NCBI GenBank assembly: GCA_018052455.1
Contig: JAGPNE010000002.1
Coordinates: 62,001-126,000 of the forward strand
Direction: 5' to 3'
DNA: 64,000 bases
Source: Candidatus Fermentithermobacillaceae bacterium
GTDB taxonomy: Bacteria > Bacillota > Sulfobacillia > Fermentithermobacillales > Fermentithermobacillaceae
Shown: positions 1-8,614 of the stretch, piece after piece
Layout of the letters: every line of letters starts with the position of its first letter
How positions within the stretch are numbered: the first letter of the stretch is position 1
Translations under genes and position numbers: made by a program
Notes under the pieces: model-generated
The model's database searches: none
What the model was told of the DNA's origin: nothing
The model's input: the letters and a program-made list of their open reading frames with translations, nothing else

Positions 1-127
1 CGAAAAGTGATACTGCCTCGCTTCCGTCGGAGCCTATCCCGATAACCTCGATGCTGCCATCCGTTTGGAGAATCGTCTTAAGGGATTGGCATACCAGAGG
101 GTCATCATCTACTATGAGTACGCGCGT
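1..127 (-). CDS. Response regulator, NarL/FixJ-like receiver domain (partial, C-terminus off the window)
   Basis: Only about 42 N-terminal residues are inside the window. They read TRVLIVDDDPLVCQSLKTIL and onward, the first beta strand and acidic pocket (DDD) of a receiver domain. It lies just downstream of the histidine kinase on the same strand, so it is presumably its cognate DNA-binding regulator. No ATG, GTG or TTG is available in frame between the kinase stop and the conserved VLIVDDD. A perfect AGGAGG (136-141) stands 8 bases before an ACG codon at 125-127, exactly where the start should be. Either ACG is used as a start, or the base is a mutation or sequencing error. The output domain type is inferred from the HisKA_3 kinase partner, not seen. 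Confidence 0.75.
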
Positions 128-132
128 AAAAG

Positions 133-1281
133 CTACCTCCTTTTGGGGACAGAGATGAACAGCCTGAACCCGCTTTTATGCTCGATCACAAATTGCCCGC
201 CTAAGGCTCGCACTCTATCTTCTATACTGAGAAGGCCAAGACCTTCTCCCGAACCAAGATGCAGCTCGGTGCCGTTGTCCTGGACTATGAGTTGGTAGAG
301 CGCGGGATGTTCGACAAGAATGACTGTGACCAAAGTCGCATCTGAGTGATGGATCACATTGCTCAATGCTTCTTTGATTACGGCTATGAAGCAGTACGCG
401 ATGGCCTTTTCGGGTTCATCTTCGAGTCTGTAATCCAGACGAATAGGGCAGAATGTGAAATCTTCGACAATAGCCTCTACTTGTGTCTTGAGGTCAATGG
501 ACTCATCGTGTAGGTTGCGGACGCTAGCCCGTATGCTATCCATAGCCTGTGACAGTGTTTCGCGGATGACCGACAGGCCGCGCCTCTTTTCTTCGTCCTC
601 TTCGGTAACTATGAGAGCGCCTATTTGAAGAATTAACCTCGACAAAAGGTGACCTACATGGTCGTGGATTTCCCGGGCAATGCGGCCGCGTTCATTCAGT
701 GTTGCCAGTCGGACCTCGTAGTCTTGGTTTTCGAGAAGTTCTCGGTTCCTTTGAGCCAGAAGCATGGCCTTTTCATAGCTGTCATCGCGCAGTCTGTTTG
801 CTTGGCTCCGGCTGTATTCCAACGCATTTTGCCTTGACGCCAATACATAAGATACCGCTGTGAGTGCAGAGAATACGAGGAACCCTTGGAGAGAAAGGTG
901 CACAAGCGATACTATAACGCCTACTGTGATCAGCGAAGCCCATATTGGCCAGGCATTTCGCTTTGAAGTTTCAGCAGGAGGCGGAGGGTCGAGGTACAAA
1001 AGGCGCGTGTCTGGTTGTTCGAAAGGATTCTTTTGGATCTTGGTCATGGCATCATAATGGACCAGAGGCAGGAAAGTAATGAATCTTGGCCGCACAATGC
1101 AGAATAAGGTATACAAGATGGTGCTTGCCATCACAATTACATCGCGGCTGCTATAGCCGTTTAATGCAACTATTGTTATTGCGCATAGAAGAGCTGCCAC
1201 CGTGGTGGCTTCATCTGCTTCTATCGGAAGCACAACCAAACAGCAAATCAGTAGAAGCAGTCTGTCGGCAGCACTTTGCAT
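133..1281 (-). CDS. Sensor histidine kinase, HisKA_3/NarX-DesK type
   Basis: The 382-residue protein has hydrophobic membrane segments in residues 5-75 and 112-150. A helical linker follows, then a HisKA_3 dimerisation box with RIAREIHDHVGHLL; the phosphorylated histidine should be His206. The C-terminal HATPase domain shows the N-box (IKEALSNVIHHSDA), the D-box (VQDNG) and a GEGLGL glycine loop. It should autophosphorylate and pass the phosphate to the regulator that follows. The extracytoplasmic part is very small, suggesting that it senses within the membrane or through a partner transporter. The divergent ABC exporter at 1751-5013 is the obvious candidate target. The ATG is preceded by GGGAG. 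The signal is not recognisable from sequence. Confidence 0.9.
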   Translation of the reverse strand: MQSAADRLLLLICCLVVLPIEADEATTVAALLCAITIVALNGYSSRDVIVMASTILYTLFCIVRPRFITFLPLVHYDAMTKIQKNPFEQPDTRLLYLDPPPPAETSKRNAWPIWASLITVGVIVSLVHLSLQGFLVFSALTAVSYVLASRQNALEYSRSQANRLRDDSYEKAMLLAQRNRELLENQDYEVRLATLNERGRIAREIHDHVGHLLSRLILQIGALIVTEEDEEKRRGLSVIRETLSQAMDSIRASVRNLHDESIDLKTQVEAIVEDFTFCPIRLDYRLEDEPEKAIAYCFIAVIKEALSNVIHHSDATLVTVILVEHPALYQLIVQDNGTELHLGSGEGLGLLSIEDRVRALGGQFVIEHKSGFRLFISVPKRR

Positions 1282-1750
1282 ATTAACTCTCCCTCTGTCC
1301 CAGTGCCTCTTACGGCACCAAGTCTAACACATGAGTTGTAAGGCAGCAATTGGAAATGGTGGTTCAGCCAACATGCCAATCCGGGGTAGGGAGATCTTCT
1401 TATCTAGAGGCATGTGGATGAGAACTGCCCAGACCCAAAGAACCGGCCAGAATCCCGGTTCAAAGCAGAACATCTGCTACATTGTCCACACAACAAGCAG
1501 AAGGCGAAGCCCAGATTCTATGACTTTTGTCACCTCAAGAAACTGATCAGAAACACTTACAATGTGGATCACAGAAGAAGTAAAGTAGTAAAGAACATGC
1601 TAGTAAAAGGACATATCCGGTGGCCGAATGCGTTTCAGTAGTCTCATAAGAGATAGAAGCCGCGGTGTCTGTGAACTCTCTAGTCAGATGATAGAAGCGA
1701 CGTAATAGAAGGAGCTTTGAGGCAAAAGCCGCTAACCTGGAGGAGTGCAT
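1282..1750. other. Intergenic region between divergent kinase and ABC exporter
   Basis: This stretch of about 470 bp has no frame that looks coding on either strand. It should contain the promoters of both divergent units, but I found no convincing -35/-10 pair. The last bases carry GGAGG at 1739-1743, the ribosome binding site of the ABC ATPase. Confidence 0.5.
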
Positions 1751-2683
1751 ATGCTCATTGAGGTAAAGAACTTGGTAAAACGCTACGGAAACTTGCTTGC
1801 TCTCGATCATTTCAGTCTGGAAGTAAGGGAAGGCGAGATCGTAGGCTTGCTAGGTCCTAACGGTTCCGGTAAGACCACCCTCATCAACTGCGTTTTGTCA
1901 CTGCTCAAGTACGACAAAGGAACCATTCAGGTATTCGGCAAAGAAATGAGGCCGGATGCATATGACATAAAAAGAGATATTGGCATTGTGATGCAAAACG
2001 TAGCCGTGTTCAAAGAACTGAAGGTGGAAGAAAACGTAGATTACTTTTGCGGATTGTACGTAAAAGATGGAGCCTCTCGCAAGCGCCTGGTAGACGAGGC
2101 GATTGAATTCGTTGAGCTAGACGCTTTCCGAGAGTTCTATCCCAGGAAACTTTCAGGTGGATTATTGCGCAGGTTAAACATTGCGTGCGGCATTGCCCAC
2201 AAGCCAAAGCTGCTGATACTTGACGAACCTACAGTAGGCGTAGATCCCCAGAGCAGAAACAGTATCTTAGAAGGTATACGAGAACTCAACCGCCAGGGGA
2301 CTACCGTTCTTTACACATCCCATTACATGGAGGAAGTTGAGCAGCTGTGCACTCGTGTGGTGATTATGGACCAAGGGAAGCCTCTTGCGACAGGCACTAT
2401 TGAGGAACTCAAAGCCATGGTAAACAGCGGAGAAACTGTGGTGGTAGAGATTTACAGACTAGATCCTGAGGACCTAGCCCAGATTCGGCAGCTCTCTAAC
2501 GTATCTAGAGCATATTATGAAGATGACCATCTTACTGTGCATTTCGAGGGTGGGCTTCATAACTTGCTTAACCTTTTGGACTATTTGAAGTCGCGTGAGA
2601 TTTCTTTTAACAGGGTGTTTTCACAGCAGCCTACCCTAAACGACGTATTTCTCGAGATCACTGGCAAGCAGCTTAGAGAATGA
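1751..2683 (+). CDS. ABC-2 type exporter, ATP-binding protein
   Basis: A 310-residue ATPase energising export by the two permeases that follow. Walker A is GPNGSGKT at residues 35-42. The signature is LSGGL (134-138) instead of LSGGQ. Walker B is LLILDEP with the catalytic glutamate at 159, and the switch histidine lies in YTSHYMEE. The C-terminal ~80 residues form the accessory domain usual for drug/antibiotic exporters (DrrA/CcmA-like). GGAGG at 1739-1743 places the start at ATG 1751 rather than at GTG 1745, which overlaps the ribosome binding site. It forms an operon with 2697-5013. With the adjacent two-component system the layout resembles LnrJK-LnrLMN (YfiJK-YfiLMN) of Bacillus, which protects against linear polyketide antibiotics; that substrate is only inferred. 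Confidence 0.93.
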   Translation: MLIEVKNLVKRYGNLLALDHFSLEVREGEIVGLLGPNGSGKTTLINCVLSLLKYDKGTIQVFGKEMRPDAYDIKRDIGIVMQNVAVFKELKVEENVDYFCGLYVKDGASRKRLVDEAIEFVELDAFREFYPRKLSGGLLRRLNIACGIAHKPKLLILDEPTVGVDPQSRNSILEGIRELNRQGTTVLYTSHYMEEVEQLCTRVVIMDQGKPLATGTIEELKAMVNSGETVVVEIYRLDPEDLAQIRQLSNVSRAYYEDDHLTVHFEGGLHNLLNLLDYLKSREISFNRVFSQQPTLNDVFLEITGKQLRE

Positions 2684-2696
2684 GGAGGGCGAGGGC

Positions 2697-3851
2697 ATGT
2701 TTTGGCACGTATTTGTCTATAGGCTGAAATGTCTTGTCAGGGACCGGGAATTGGTCTTTTGGACCCTCATCTTCTCGATCCTACTAGGAACACTATTTCA
2801 TGTTGCTTTTGGTCACTTGACTGCTGAATCTGCAAGGTTTCAGCCTATAAAGGTAGCAGTGGTAAATAACGAGGCATATAACCAAGACCCGGCCCTTCAG
2901 GCCGTTTTGAAAGAGTTATCGTCGGCAGGAGCAAATCAAATGCTTGACCTCTTAGTTGTCGATGATGAAGAGGCTCAGGAGTTGCTTGAGGAAGGGGCAG
3001 TTTCTGGCATCATAACAGCCGGCGAATTGCCTGGGCTTACCGTCAAGGAACCAGGCATATACCAAAGCATACTCAAAATGATTTTAGATGAATATATTCA
3101 GACAACCAAGACTGTTACTAATATAGTCTCGAGAACCCCTCAAATTGCCGGTGAACTCTTTGAGAACCTCCAGAGCCAAAACGGTTACCGCAGGGACTAT
3201 ACAGAGCAGATATCCTTTTCAGATGCCATGCCCGACATGATGTTGGGTTACTTCTACGCCCTTTTGGCTATGGCTTGTATGTACAGCGGGTTTTGGGGTC
3301 TGCGCAACGCAATTGACATTCAAGCAGACCTTTCGGACAAAGGCGCCCGTCGGAGCGTGGCGCCCACCCATAAGATGTTGGTAGTTTTGGCTGACTCTGC
3401 AGCTGCTTTGGCTATAAGTTTCTCTGAAGTGTTGATTCTTCTTGGCTACCTAGCGTTTGTACTAGGAGTGAATTTTGGAAATCAGGTAGGGTACGTATTG
3501 CTTACCTGCTTAGCCGGATCTGTAGCCGGCGTTTCCTTCGGGACTTTCATAGGTACTTCTGTCCGCGGGAGCGAGGGTGTTAAAACAGGACTGCTGATTG
3601 GGTCTACCATGGCCATGAGTTTTCTGGCCGGTTTGATGTGGATCGATATGAAGCACGTTGTGGCCCTAAAAGCGCCTTGGCTTGCTTACATAAACCCTGC
3701 AACTCTCGTAGCCGATGCTTTTTACAGCCTTTATATATTCGATACTCACCGTCGTTTCTTTATTAATATAGGTATGCTATGCGTCATTTCCACAGTATTT
3801 TGCGGGCTTAGTTTTGTAAGGCTGAGGAGGGAAAAGTATGCAAGTATTTAA
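2697..3851 (+). CDS. ABC-2 type exporter, permease subunit 1
   Basis: 384 residues with the ABC-2 membrane layout: one N-terminal helix (about 20-38), a soluble extracytoplasmic domain of roughly 130 residues, then about five or six helices in the C-terminal half. The start ATG follows a GGAGGGCG site. It overlaps the next permease gene by 14 bases, so the two are translationally coupled and probably form a heterodimer on the ATPase at 1751-2683. The substrate is unknown; lipophilic antibiotics or membrane lipids are plausible from family knowledge. Confidence 0.85.
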   Translation: MFWHVFVYRLKCLVRDRELVFWTLIFSILLGTLFHVAFGHLTAESARFQPIKVAVVNNEAYNQDPALQAVLKELSSAGANQMLDLLVVDDEEAQELLEEGAVSGIITAGELPGLTVKEPGIYQSILKMILDEYIQTTKTVTNIVSRTPQIAGELFENLQSQNGYRRDYTEQISFSDAMPDMMLGYFYALLAMACMYSGFWGLRNAIDIQADLSDKGARRSVAPTHKMLVVLADSAAALAISFSEVLILLGYLAFVLGVNFGNQVGYVLLTCLAGSVAGVSFGTFIGTSVRGSEGVKTGLLIGSTMAMSFLAGLMWIDMKHVVALKAPWLAYINPATLVADAFYSLYIFDTHRRFFINIGMLCVISTVFCGLSFVRLRREKYASI

Positions 3852-5013
3852 GGCTTACTTCAAAGTAATGCGCGGCGCTGTTGCGACTCTTTCGATTAAT
3901 CTTTTTGTGTTTTTAGCACTTGCGGTACTTTTCTCGTTTATCGCGCCTCAAGTCCAACCTGTAGGTTTCGAACCATCCAGGATCCCTGTGGCAATCATAA
4001 ATAGGGATAAAGAAGGAGAGGTATCTCAGGGTCTTGCAGAATACATAGAGAAGGTATGTAAAGTAGTAGAGCGTCCAGACGATCCAGAGAAGCTCCAGGA
4101 TGCGCTTTTTCACGGGCAGGTCAAATATGTTGCTATTATCCCACCTGGCTTTTCAGACGCATTTATGTCTGGAGAAGACTGCGTCATCCAGAAGGTAATT
4201 GTTCCAGGTTCTGCCGAGGGCTACTACGTTGACATTATTATCAACAGGTTTCTGGACACGCTGGATCTATACCGGATGTACGGTGGAGTTGGTGAGGAGG
4301 ATTCTTTGCCACGGCTGATTGCGTCAGCCATGGAAGACCTTGCAGTCGAGACGCCAGTCACAATGATAGGTGAGACTGTAATTAGTGAGGAGTACCGCCC
4401 TGGTTATTATTACTACTTTCTTTATTGCGCCTATGCTCTGCTTGGCCTTATCACCATGGGCGTAAGCACGATTATGATTAGTTTTAACGAACCTGATCTA
4501 TATATGCGCAATTCATGCTCGCCACTTTCAAAAAGGCGTATGAATCTCCAATTGGCCGCAGGGCATACTACCTTTGCCCTGGGATGTTGGGCAATACTGA
4601 TGATCGGCAGTTTAGTCATGCATGGTAGAAACCTATTTCAGACGGGCGTGCTAGGGTTGTACTCCCTAAACACCCTTGCCTTTACTTTCGTATGTGCCGC
4701 TATTGGCCTTATTATAGGTGCGTTTGTACGAAGCACAAGCGCTCAATCGGGAGTCGTGAACGTAGTTACCTTAGGACTATGTTTTCTCGGTGGAGTATTC
4801 GTTCCTCAGTCAATAATGAGCGAATCAGTCCTGGCCGTAAGTAAATTCCTGCCATCCTACTGGTTCGTAAAAGCCAACGATGCCATCGCAGTCTTACGAA
4901 ATTCCAACCCCGAGCATCTGCATTCTATATATAACAGTATTCTCATCCAAGTAGGATTCGCTATAGCAATCTTCTCAGTAGCCCTATTCTTCAGCAAAGA
5001 GCGCGAAGCATAG
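3838..5013 (+). CDS. ABC-2 type exporter, permease subunit 2
   Basis: 391 residues, built like the preceding permease: an N-terminal helix around residues 18-38, an extracytoplasmic domain up to about residue 190 and a C-terminal cluster of helices. It starts inside the end of the upstream gene, with GGAGGG a few bases before the ATG. The pair of distinct permeases with one ATPase is the reason for comparing this locus with LnrLMN-type exporters. No terminator is evident after the stop. Confidence 0.85.
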   Translation: MQVFKAYFKVMRGAVATLSINLFVFLALAVLFSFIAPQVQPVGFEPSRIPVAIINRDKEGEVSQGLAEYIEKVCKVVERPDDPEKLQDALFHGQVKYVAIIPPGFSDAFMSGEDCVIQKVIVPGSAEGYYVDIIINRFLDTLDLYRMYGGVGEEDSLPRLIASAMEDLAVETPVTMIGETVISEEYRPGYYYYFLYCAYALLGLITMGVSTIMISFNEPDLYMRNSCSPLSKRRMNLQLAAGHTTFALGCWAILMIGSLVMHGRNLFQTGVLGLYSLNTLAFTFVCAAIGLIIGAFVRSTSAQSGVVNVVTLGLCFLGGVFVPQSIMSESVLAVSKFLPSYWFVKANDAIAVLRNSNPEHLHSIYNSILIQVGFAIAIFSVALFFSKEREA

Positions 5014-5158
5014 GGGACGGCACTTTCTGCTTCACCCTTCATCCTGCTGTTTCGCTTTCAGCACACCCGATACATCCCTTTGCCGCGGGCGTAAAGTATA
5101 ATAGATCCAATTACGTATTAGATAAACCAGTCGACACCAGAAGTTGGGAGGGCCGAAT

Positions 5159-6427
5159 TTGCACCCGAAACTAATAGCTGGTCTAACATTCCTTGCAGTA
5201 TACGCAATGCTTATTTTGCACAAAGGCAAACCACCCCTTGTGGTATGGTCCGGGGCAGCACTGCTTCTCGCCATACGCGTGATAACCCCATCCGAGGCTC
5301 TTGAAAGCATAAACGTGAACGTACTTGGGATTTTCATTGGAACCATGATTCTGTCGAGTTTCCTCATATACTCAAAGGTGCCTGCTTACTTAGCCAGTGT
5401 ACTTGTGACACCTGGCCGCTCTGCTGTAGGTGCCATAATGGCAGTCTGCCTCCTGGCTGGGGCAATTTCCGCGTTTGTAGATAATGTGGCGACAGTATTA
5501 ATGGTAGTGCCTATTGCAATTGAGGTGTCGAAGCGGCTTGAAGTTTCTCCGGTGCCTTTTGTAATCGGGATAGCAGTGTCTGCCAACCTTCAAGGAGCAG
5601 CCACAATGGTTGGCGACTCGACCTCAATACTTCTAGCTTCTGCCGCACGAATGACATTTACGGATTTTTTCTGGATGAACGGCCGTCCAGGAATCTTTTT
5701 CGCTGTTCAGGCAGGGGCAATAGCAGCGTTCTTTGTACTTTATCTTGTCTTCCGAAAAACTTACAAAGGCAGTTGTGTCCCAGTAGAGGAGGTTCACGTA
5801 ACCTCCTGGGTTCCAACTGTCCTCATGTTGACTATGATGGCAACCATGGCTGCTTCAAGTTTTATTCCGAATCGACCCGACTGGGCCTTAGGGGCAATAG
5901 CCATGACGTATGCCGTCTTTGTACTTCTATGGAACGCACTTGCAAGGTACAAGGACATTGATCTACGCCGCAATCTAGACTGGTCAACTGTTCTCCTCTT
6001 GAGCGGCCTTTTCATAGTAGTAGGCAGTCTGACTTCAACAGGCCTTGTCATGGATGCAGCGAACATCATATCGAAGGTAGCCAATGGACATCCTTTTCGT
6101 GCGTATAATGCGATAGTATGGTTCTCAGTTATAGTTTCGGCTTTTGTTGACAACATTCCTTTCACCATGGCTATGCTGCCTACCGCGCAGCTCGTTGCGC
6201 AGAGTCTTGGAACGTCCCAGTACGTCATGATGTTTGGACTATTGCTTGGTACTACTCTCGGAGGGAACATCACGCCAATAGGTGCTTCCGCCAACATTGC
6301 AGCGGTGTCATTACTCAAAAAACAAGGCTATCACGTGTCTTTCTCAGAATTTCTCCACGTAGGTTTGCCTTTTACTTTGACCGCCGTGATTGTAGGATCT
6401 CTCGTTAACTGGGCAATTTGGATGTGA
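5159..6427 (+). CDS. ArsB/NhaD-type (SLC13/P-protein fold) ion or organic anion permease
   Basis: About 422 residues, almost entirely hydrophobic, with around eleven membrane segments and an internal repeat. The first half carries FVDNVATVLMVVPIA and SANLQGAATMVGDSTS; the second carries FVDNIPFTMAMLPTA and GTTLGGNITPIGASAN. These paired motifs are typical of the ion transporter superfamily members ArsB, NhaD and the YbiR/P-protein group. Arsenite, sodium/proton or dicarboxylate transport are all possible and I cannot decide between them. No arsenic genes lie nearby. GGAGG at 5147-5151 selects TTG 5159 as start; the in-frame TTG at 5144 overlaps that site. Confidence 0.85.
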   Translation: MHPKLIAGLTFLAVYAMLILHKGKPPLVVWSGAALLLAIRVITPSEALESINVNVLGIFIGTMILSSFLIYSKVPAYLASVLVTPGRSAVGAIMAVCLLAGAISAFVDNVATVLMVVPIAIEVSKRLEVSPVPFVIGIAVSANLQGAATMVGDSTSILLASAARMTFTDFFWMNGRPGIFFAVQAGAIAAFFVLYLVFRKTYKGSCVPVEEVHVTSWVPTVLMLTMMATMAASSFIPNRPDWALGAIAMTYAVFVLLWNALARYKDIDLRRNLDWSTVLLLSGLFIVVGSLTSTGLVMDAANIISKVANGHPFRAYNAIVWFSVIVSAFVDNIPFTMAMLPTAQLVAQSLGTSQYVMMFGLLLGTTLGGNITPIGASANIAAVSLLKKQGYHVSFSEFLHVGLPFTLTAVIVGSLVNWAIWM

Positions 6428-7183
6428 CCTTTGCAAGCGAAATCTCTCCAATTGCTTTTGGGTGACGTTACCATTAACACGGTGAATATGGTTTCATGAT
6501 AGACAATACGTATGCGTGCCGTCAGCCAGTGACCCTACGTGTTTCCCCCATGCGCCGTTCTATGTTCTGTTCCACCCACGGTCTTTGTGCTCTTCTTAAC
6601 CCAGAGACACCATGTTTTGACTGAAGACCCTTTGTTTTTGCACAGAATCGTTATATGATAGCTTATGCATCGGTGTACCTTCACGCACTCATAAGTGGGC
6701 ACAGGTAGCCACTAGAAGCGATCACTTGTGAGCGCCCTTACCGAAGCGTGAAACTCTTTCAAGGGAAGGGGGTGCAAAACTACACATCTTTGGGAAGTTG
6801 GCCAGCATATTGGCACATGAGTTGTCGAGCACATCATTGGAAAAGTATCTCTAGGCGAACATTCCATTACACAAAGGAGATGTCCAGGCTTGGCTCAAAC
6901 AACTTGCAGCTACTTGGCGCATTTCGCCAAAGCGGTAACGGTCCGGATGGCTTGGACCGGCTTCGCGAGCCCGTTGTCATTGCGCACTTCTCGTACCAAT
7001 CTTCAAAGCATAGAGCAGATGTTGCCGATCTGCGCACTGTACTTGCTGCACGCAAGGACTGCAGTTATCCGCCATTCGCATGTTTTTCTGCCTGGGACTC
7101 CTAGTTACGACTCATTGTTCAATCATTCAATCGCTCAAAGAAAACTCCAATTGGTCTACACATAGAGAATAGGAGGGAAAACC
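6428..7183. other. 756-bp intergenic region with possible eroded coding remnant
   Basis: No intact gene is convincing. A weak promoter-like pair, TTGTTT (6632-6637) and TATGAT (6654-6659) with 16 bases between, could serve the downstream operon and would give a leader of about 500 nt. From about 6770 to 6935 one plus-strand frame reads like real protein, including FGKLASILAHELSSTSLEKY, then a TAG, then LHKGDVQAWLKQLAATWRIS, then a TAA. This suggests a decayed gene, possibly a transposase fragment, but I cannot identify it. The end carries AGGAGGG before the gene at 7184. Confidence 0.4.
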
Positions 7184-7963
7184 ATGATCTTTGAAGGAAG
7201 GGCGTCGATTGGCGTAGCGATGCTCGTGTTTGGCATCGTGTTCCTGTGGAAGGTCTATGCCGCTAGGCATGGCAAACTCCCAGAAATCAGGCGGTTGCCT
7301 GCACTCGACGCTATCGACGAAGCAGTTGGAAGGGCTACAGAGCTAGGAAAGCCCATCCATCAGACTTTGGGAAGCGGCAGCATCACGTCGTCTGCAGCCA
7401 GTCCGATGATACTAGCCGGTATATCAGTATCAAGGTATGTGGCTAGAAAGGCAGCAGAGATGGACACCAGCCTCATCGTAACAGTTGCCGCAGCCGAAAC
7501 TTACTCAGTAGCCGAAGAAGTTGTCCGCACTGCCTACATCGAGGCTGGGAAGCCCGATGCTTTTGACCCGTCGGTAGTCAGGTTCCTTTCACCTGCTCAA
7601 TTCGCGTACACGACAGCTGCAATCGGCATAATGACTCGAGAGCAGGTTGCAGCGAATATCATGATAGGTTATTTTGCGGCAGAATCCTTGATTCTGGCGG
7701 AAACAGGCAACAGCCTTGGCGCCATCCAGATTGCCGGTACTGCCGTCATGCCTCAGATCCCCTTCTTTGTCGTAGCATGCGACTACTGCTTGATAGGAGA
7801 AGAAGTCTATGCCGTGTCTGCCTATCTTGATAGAGAACCTGAGACTTTGGGCACTATCGCAGGGCAGGATGTAGCAAAGGCTATGGCAGCTGTGCTCATA
7901 GTAATAGGTTCAATCGCGGTGACCTTAGGTTCTACTTTCCTTGTGGATCTTTTAGCCAAATAG
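7184..7963 (+). CDS. Uncharacterised membrane protein (DUF6754-like), first gene of a four-gene membrane operon
   Basis: 259 residues. One N-terminal helix (about 8-26) is followed by a conserved-looking stretch beginning RRLPALDAIDEAVGRATE and a small-residue-rich segment (GSGSITSSAASPMILAG). The middle part is amphipathic, and a C-terminal helix lies at about 232-255. From memory the RLPALDAIDEAVGRATELG motif belongs to the family called DUF6754; no function is known to me. The small-residue-rich loop and many Ala/Gly helices suggest packing within a membrane complex. An AGGAGGG site precedes the ATG. The following three genes are closely spaced and also encode membrane proteins, so they very likely form one complex. 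Confidence 0.8.
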   Translation: MIFEGRASIGVAMLVFGIVFLWKVYAARHGKLPEIRRLPALDAIDEAVGRATELGKPIHQTLGSGSITSSAASPMILAGISVSRYVARKAAEMDTSLIVTVAAAETYSVAEEVVRTAYIEAGKPDAFDPSVVRFLSPAQFAYTTAAIGIMTREQVAANIMIGYFAAESLILAETGNSLGAIQIAGTAVMPQIPFFVVACDYCLIGEEVYAVSAYLDREPETLGTIAGQDVAKAMAAVLIVIGSIAVTLGSTFLVDLLAK

Positions 7964-7985
7964 TGTGATAGCGAGGTGATATACA

Positions 7986-8600
7986 ATGAAACGTGTTCTG
8001 CCAGTACTCATAGCTGGCCTTTCTGGATTCTTGATGGTAGCCGACTTTCTGTTCAAGAATGCGTGGCTGCAAAACTTTTCCAAAGACGTTCAGGACTGGA
8101 CAGTGGTGGTAGCTGCCTTTGCTCTAGGGCTTGGGGCGGTATCTCTGATTAGGCTTCATGGTCGCAAGATCTCAAGACGCGAAAAGGGCTGGCTGAATAG
8201 CATTGTTCTTATAGCTGCGATGCTCTTTATGACTCTGCGCGGCATTCTAAACGGGGTAAACGACAAATACTACCTGTTTTTGTTCGACAATATGCTTACT
8301 CCACTTGGGGCGGCGGTATATGCATCGTTGGCTTTTTACGTAGCTTCTGCTGCCTATAGGGCGTTCAGAGCAAGAAGCGTAGAGGCCACTGTTCTTCTTA
8401 TTGCAGGTCTAATAGTACTTCTTGGAAGAGCGCCGATAGGCGACAGCATATCCGCAGCACTTCCTGAAGTTGCCAGCTGGATTATAAACATTCCTAACGT
8501 AGCCGCCCAAAGAGGCATCATTATATGCTCGGCAATTGGAGTTATGTCCACCTCACTGCGCGTCATGCTTGGGCTAGAGCGCAGGTATCTGGGTAGTTGA
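7986..8600 (+). CDS. Uncharacterised polytopic membrane protein, second gene of the operon
   Basis: 204 residues with about six predicted membrane helices (roughly 5-24, 36-56, 70-92, 103-130, 136-155 and 170-195). There are few charged residues apart from basic loops such as RLHGRKISRREKG and the C-terminal LERRYL. I recognise no catalytic motif. It starts 22 bases after the first gene of the cluster with a GAGGTGAT site. Its stop codon sits against the ribosome binding site of the next gene. It may be a channel or anchor subunit, but this is inference from topology only. Confidence 0.8.
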   Translation: MKRVLPVLIAGLSGFLMVADFLFKNAWLQNFSKDVQDWTVVVAAFALGLGAVSLIRLHGRKISRREKGWLNSIVLIAAMLFMTLRGILNGVNDKYYLFLFDNMLTPLGAAVYASLAFYVASAAYRAFRARSVEATVLLIAGLIVLLGRAPIGDSISAALPEVASWIINIPNVAAQRGIIICSAIGVMSTSLRVMLGLERRYLGS

Positions 8601-8614
8601 GGAGGGAGAGCAAA

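Noticed and set aside
5097-5102. TATAAT upstream of the ArsB/NhaD-type gene
   Set aside because: No -35 box at 16-18 bases and no TG extension, so I do not call it a promoter.
5794-6318. 174-codon minus-strand frame within the ArsB/NhaD-type gene
   Set aside because: Antisense to a clear membrane protein, no ribosome binding site, biased composition.
6748-7104. 118-codon plus-strand frame in the 6428-7183 gap
   Set aside because: The frame has low-complexity Cys/Ser/His-rich text and no ribosome binding site. The protein-like reading is in another frame and is broken by stops.
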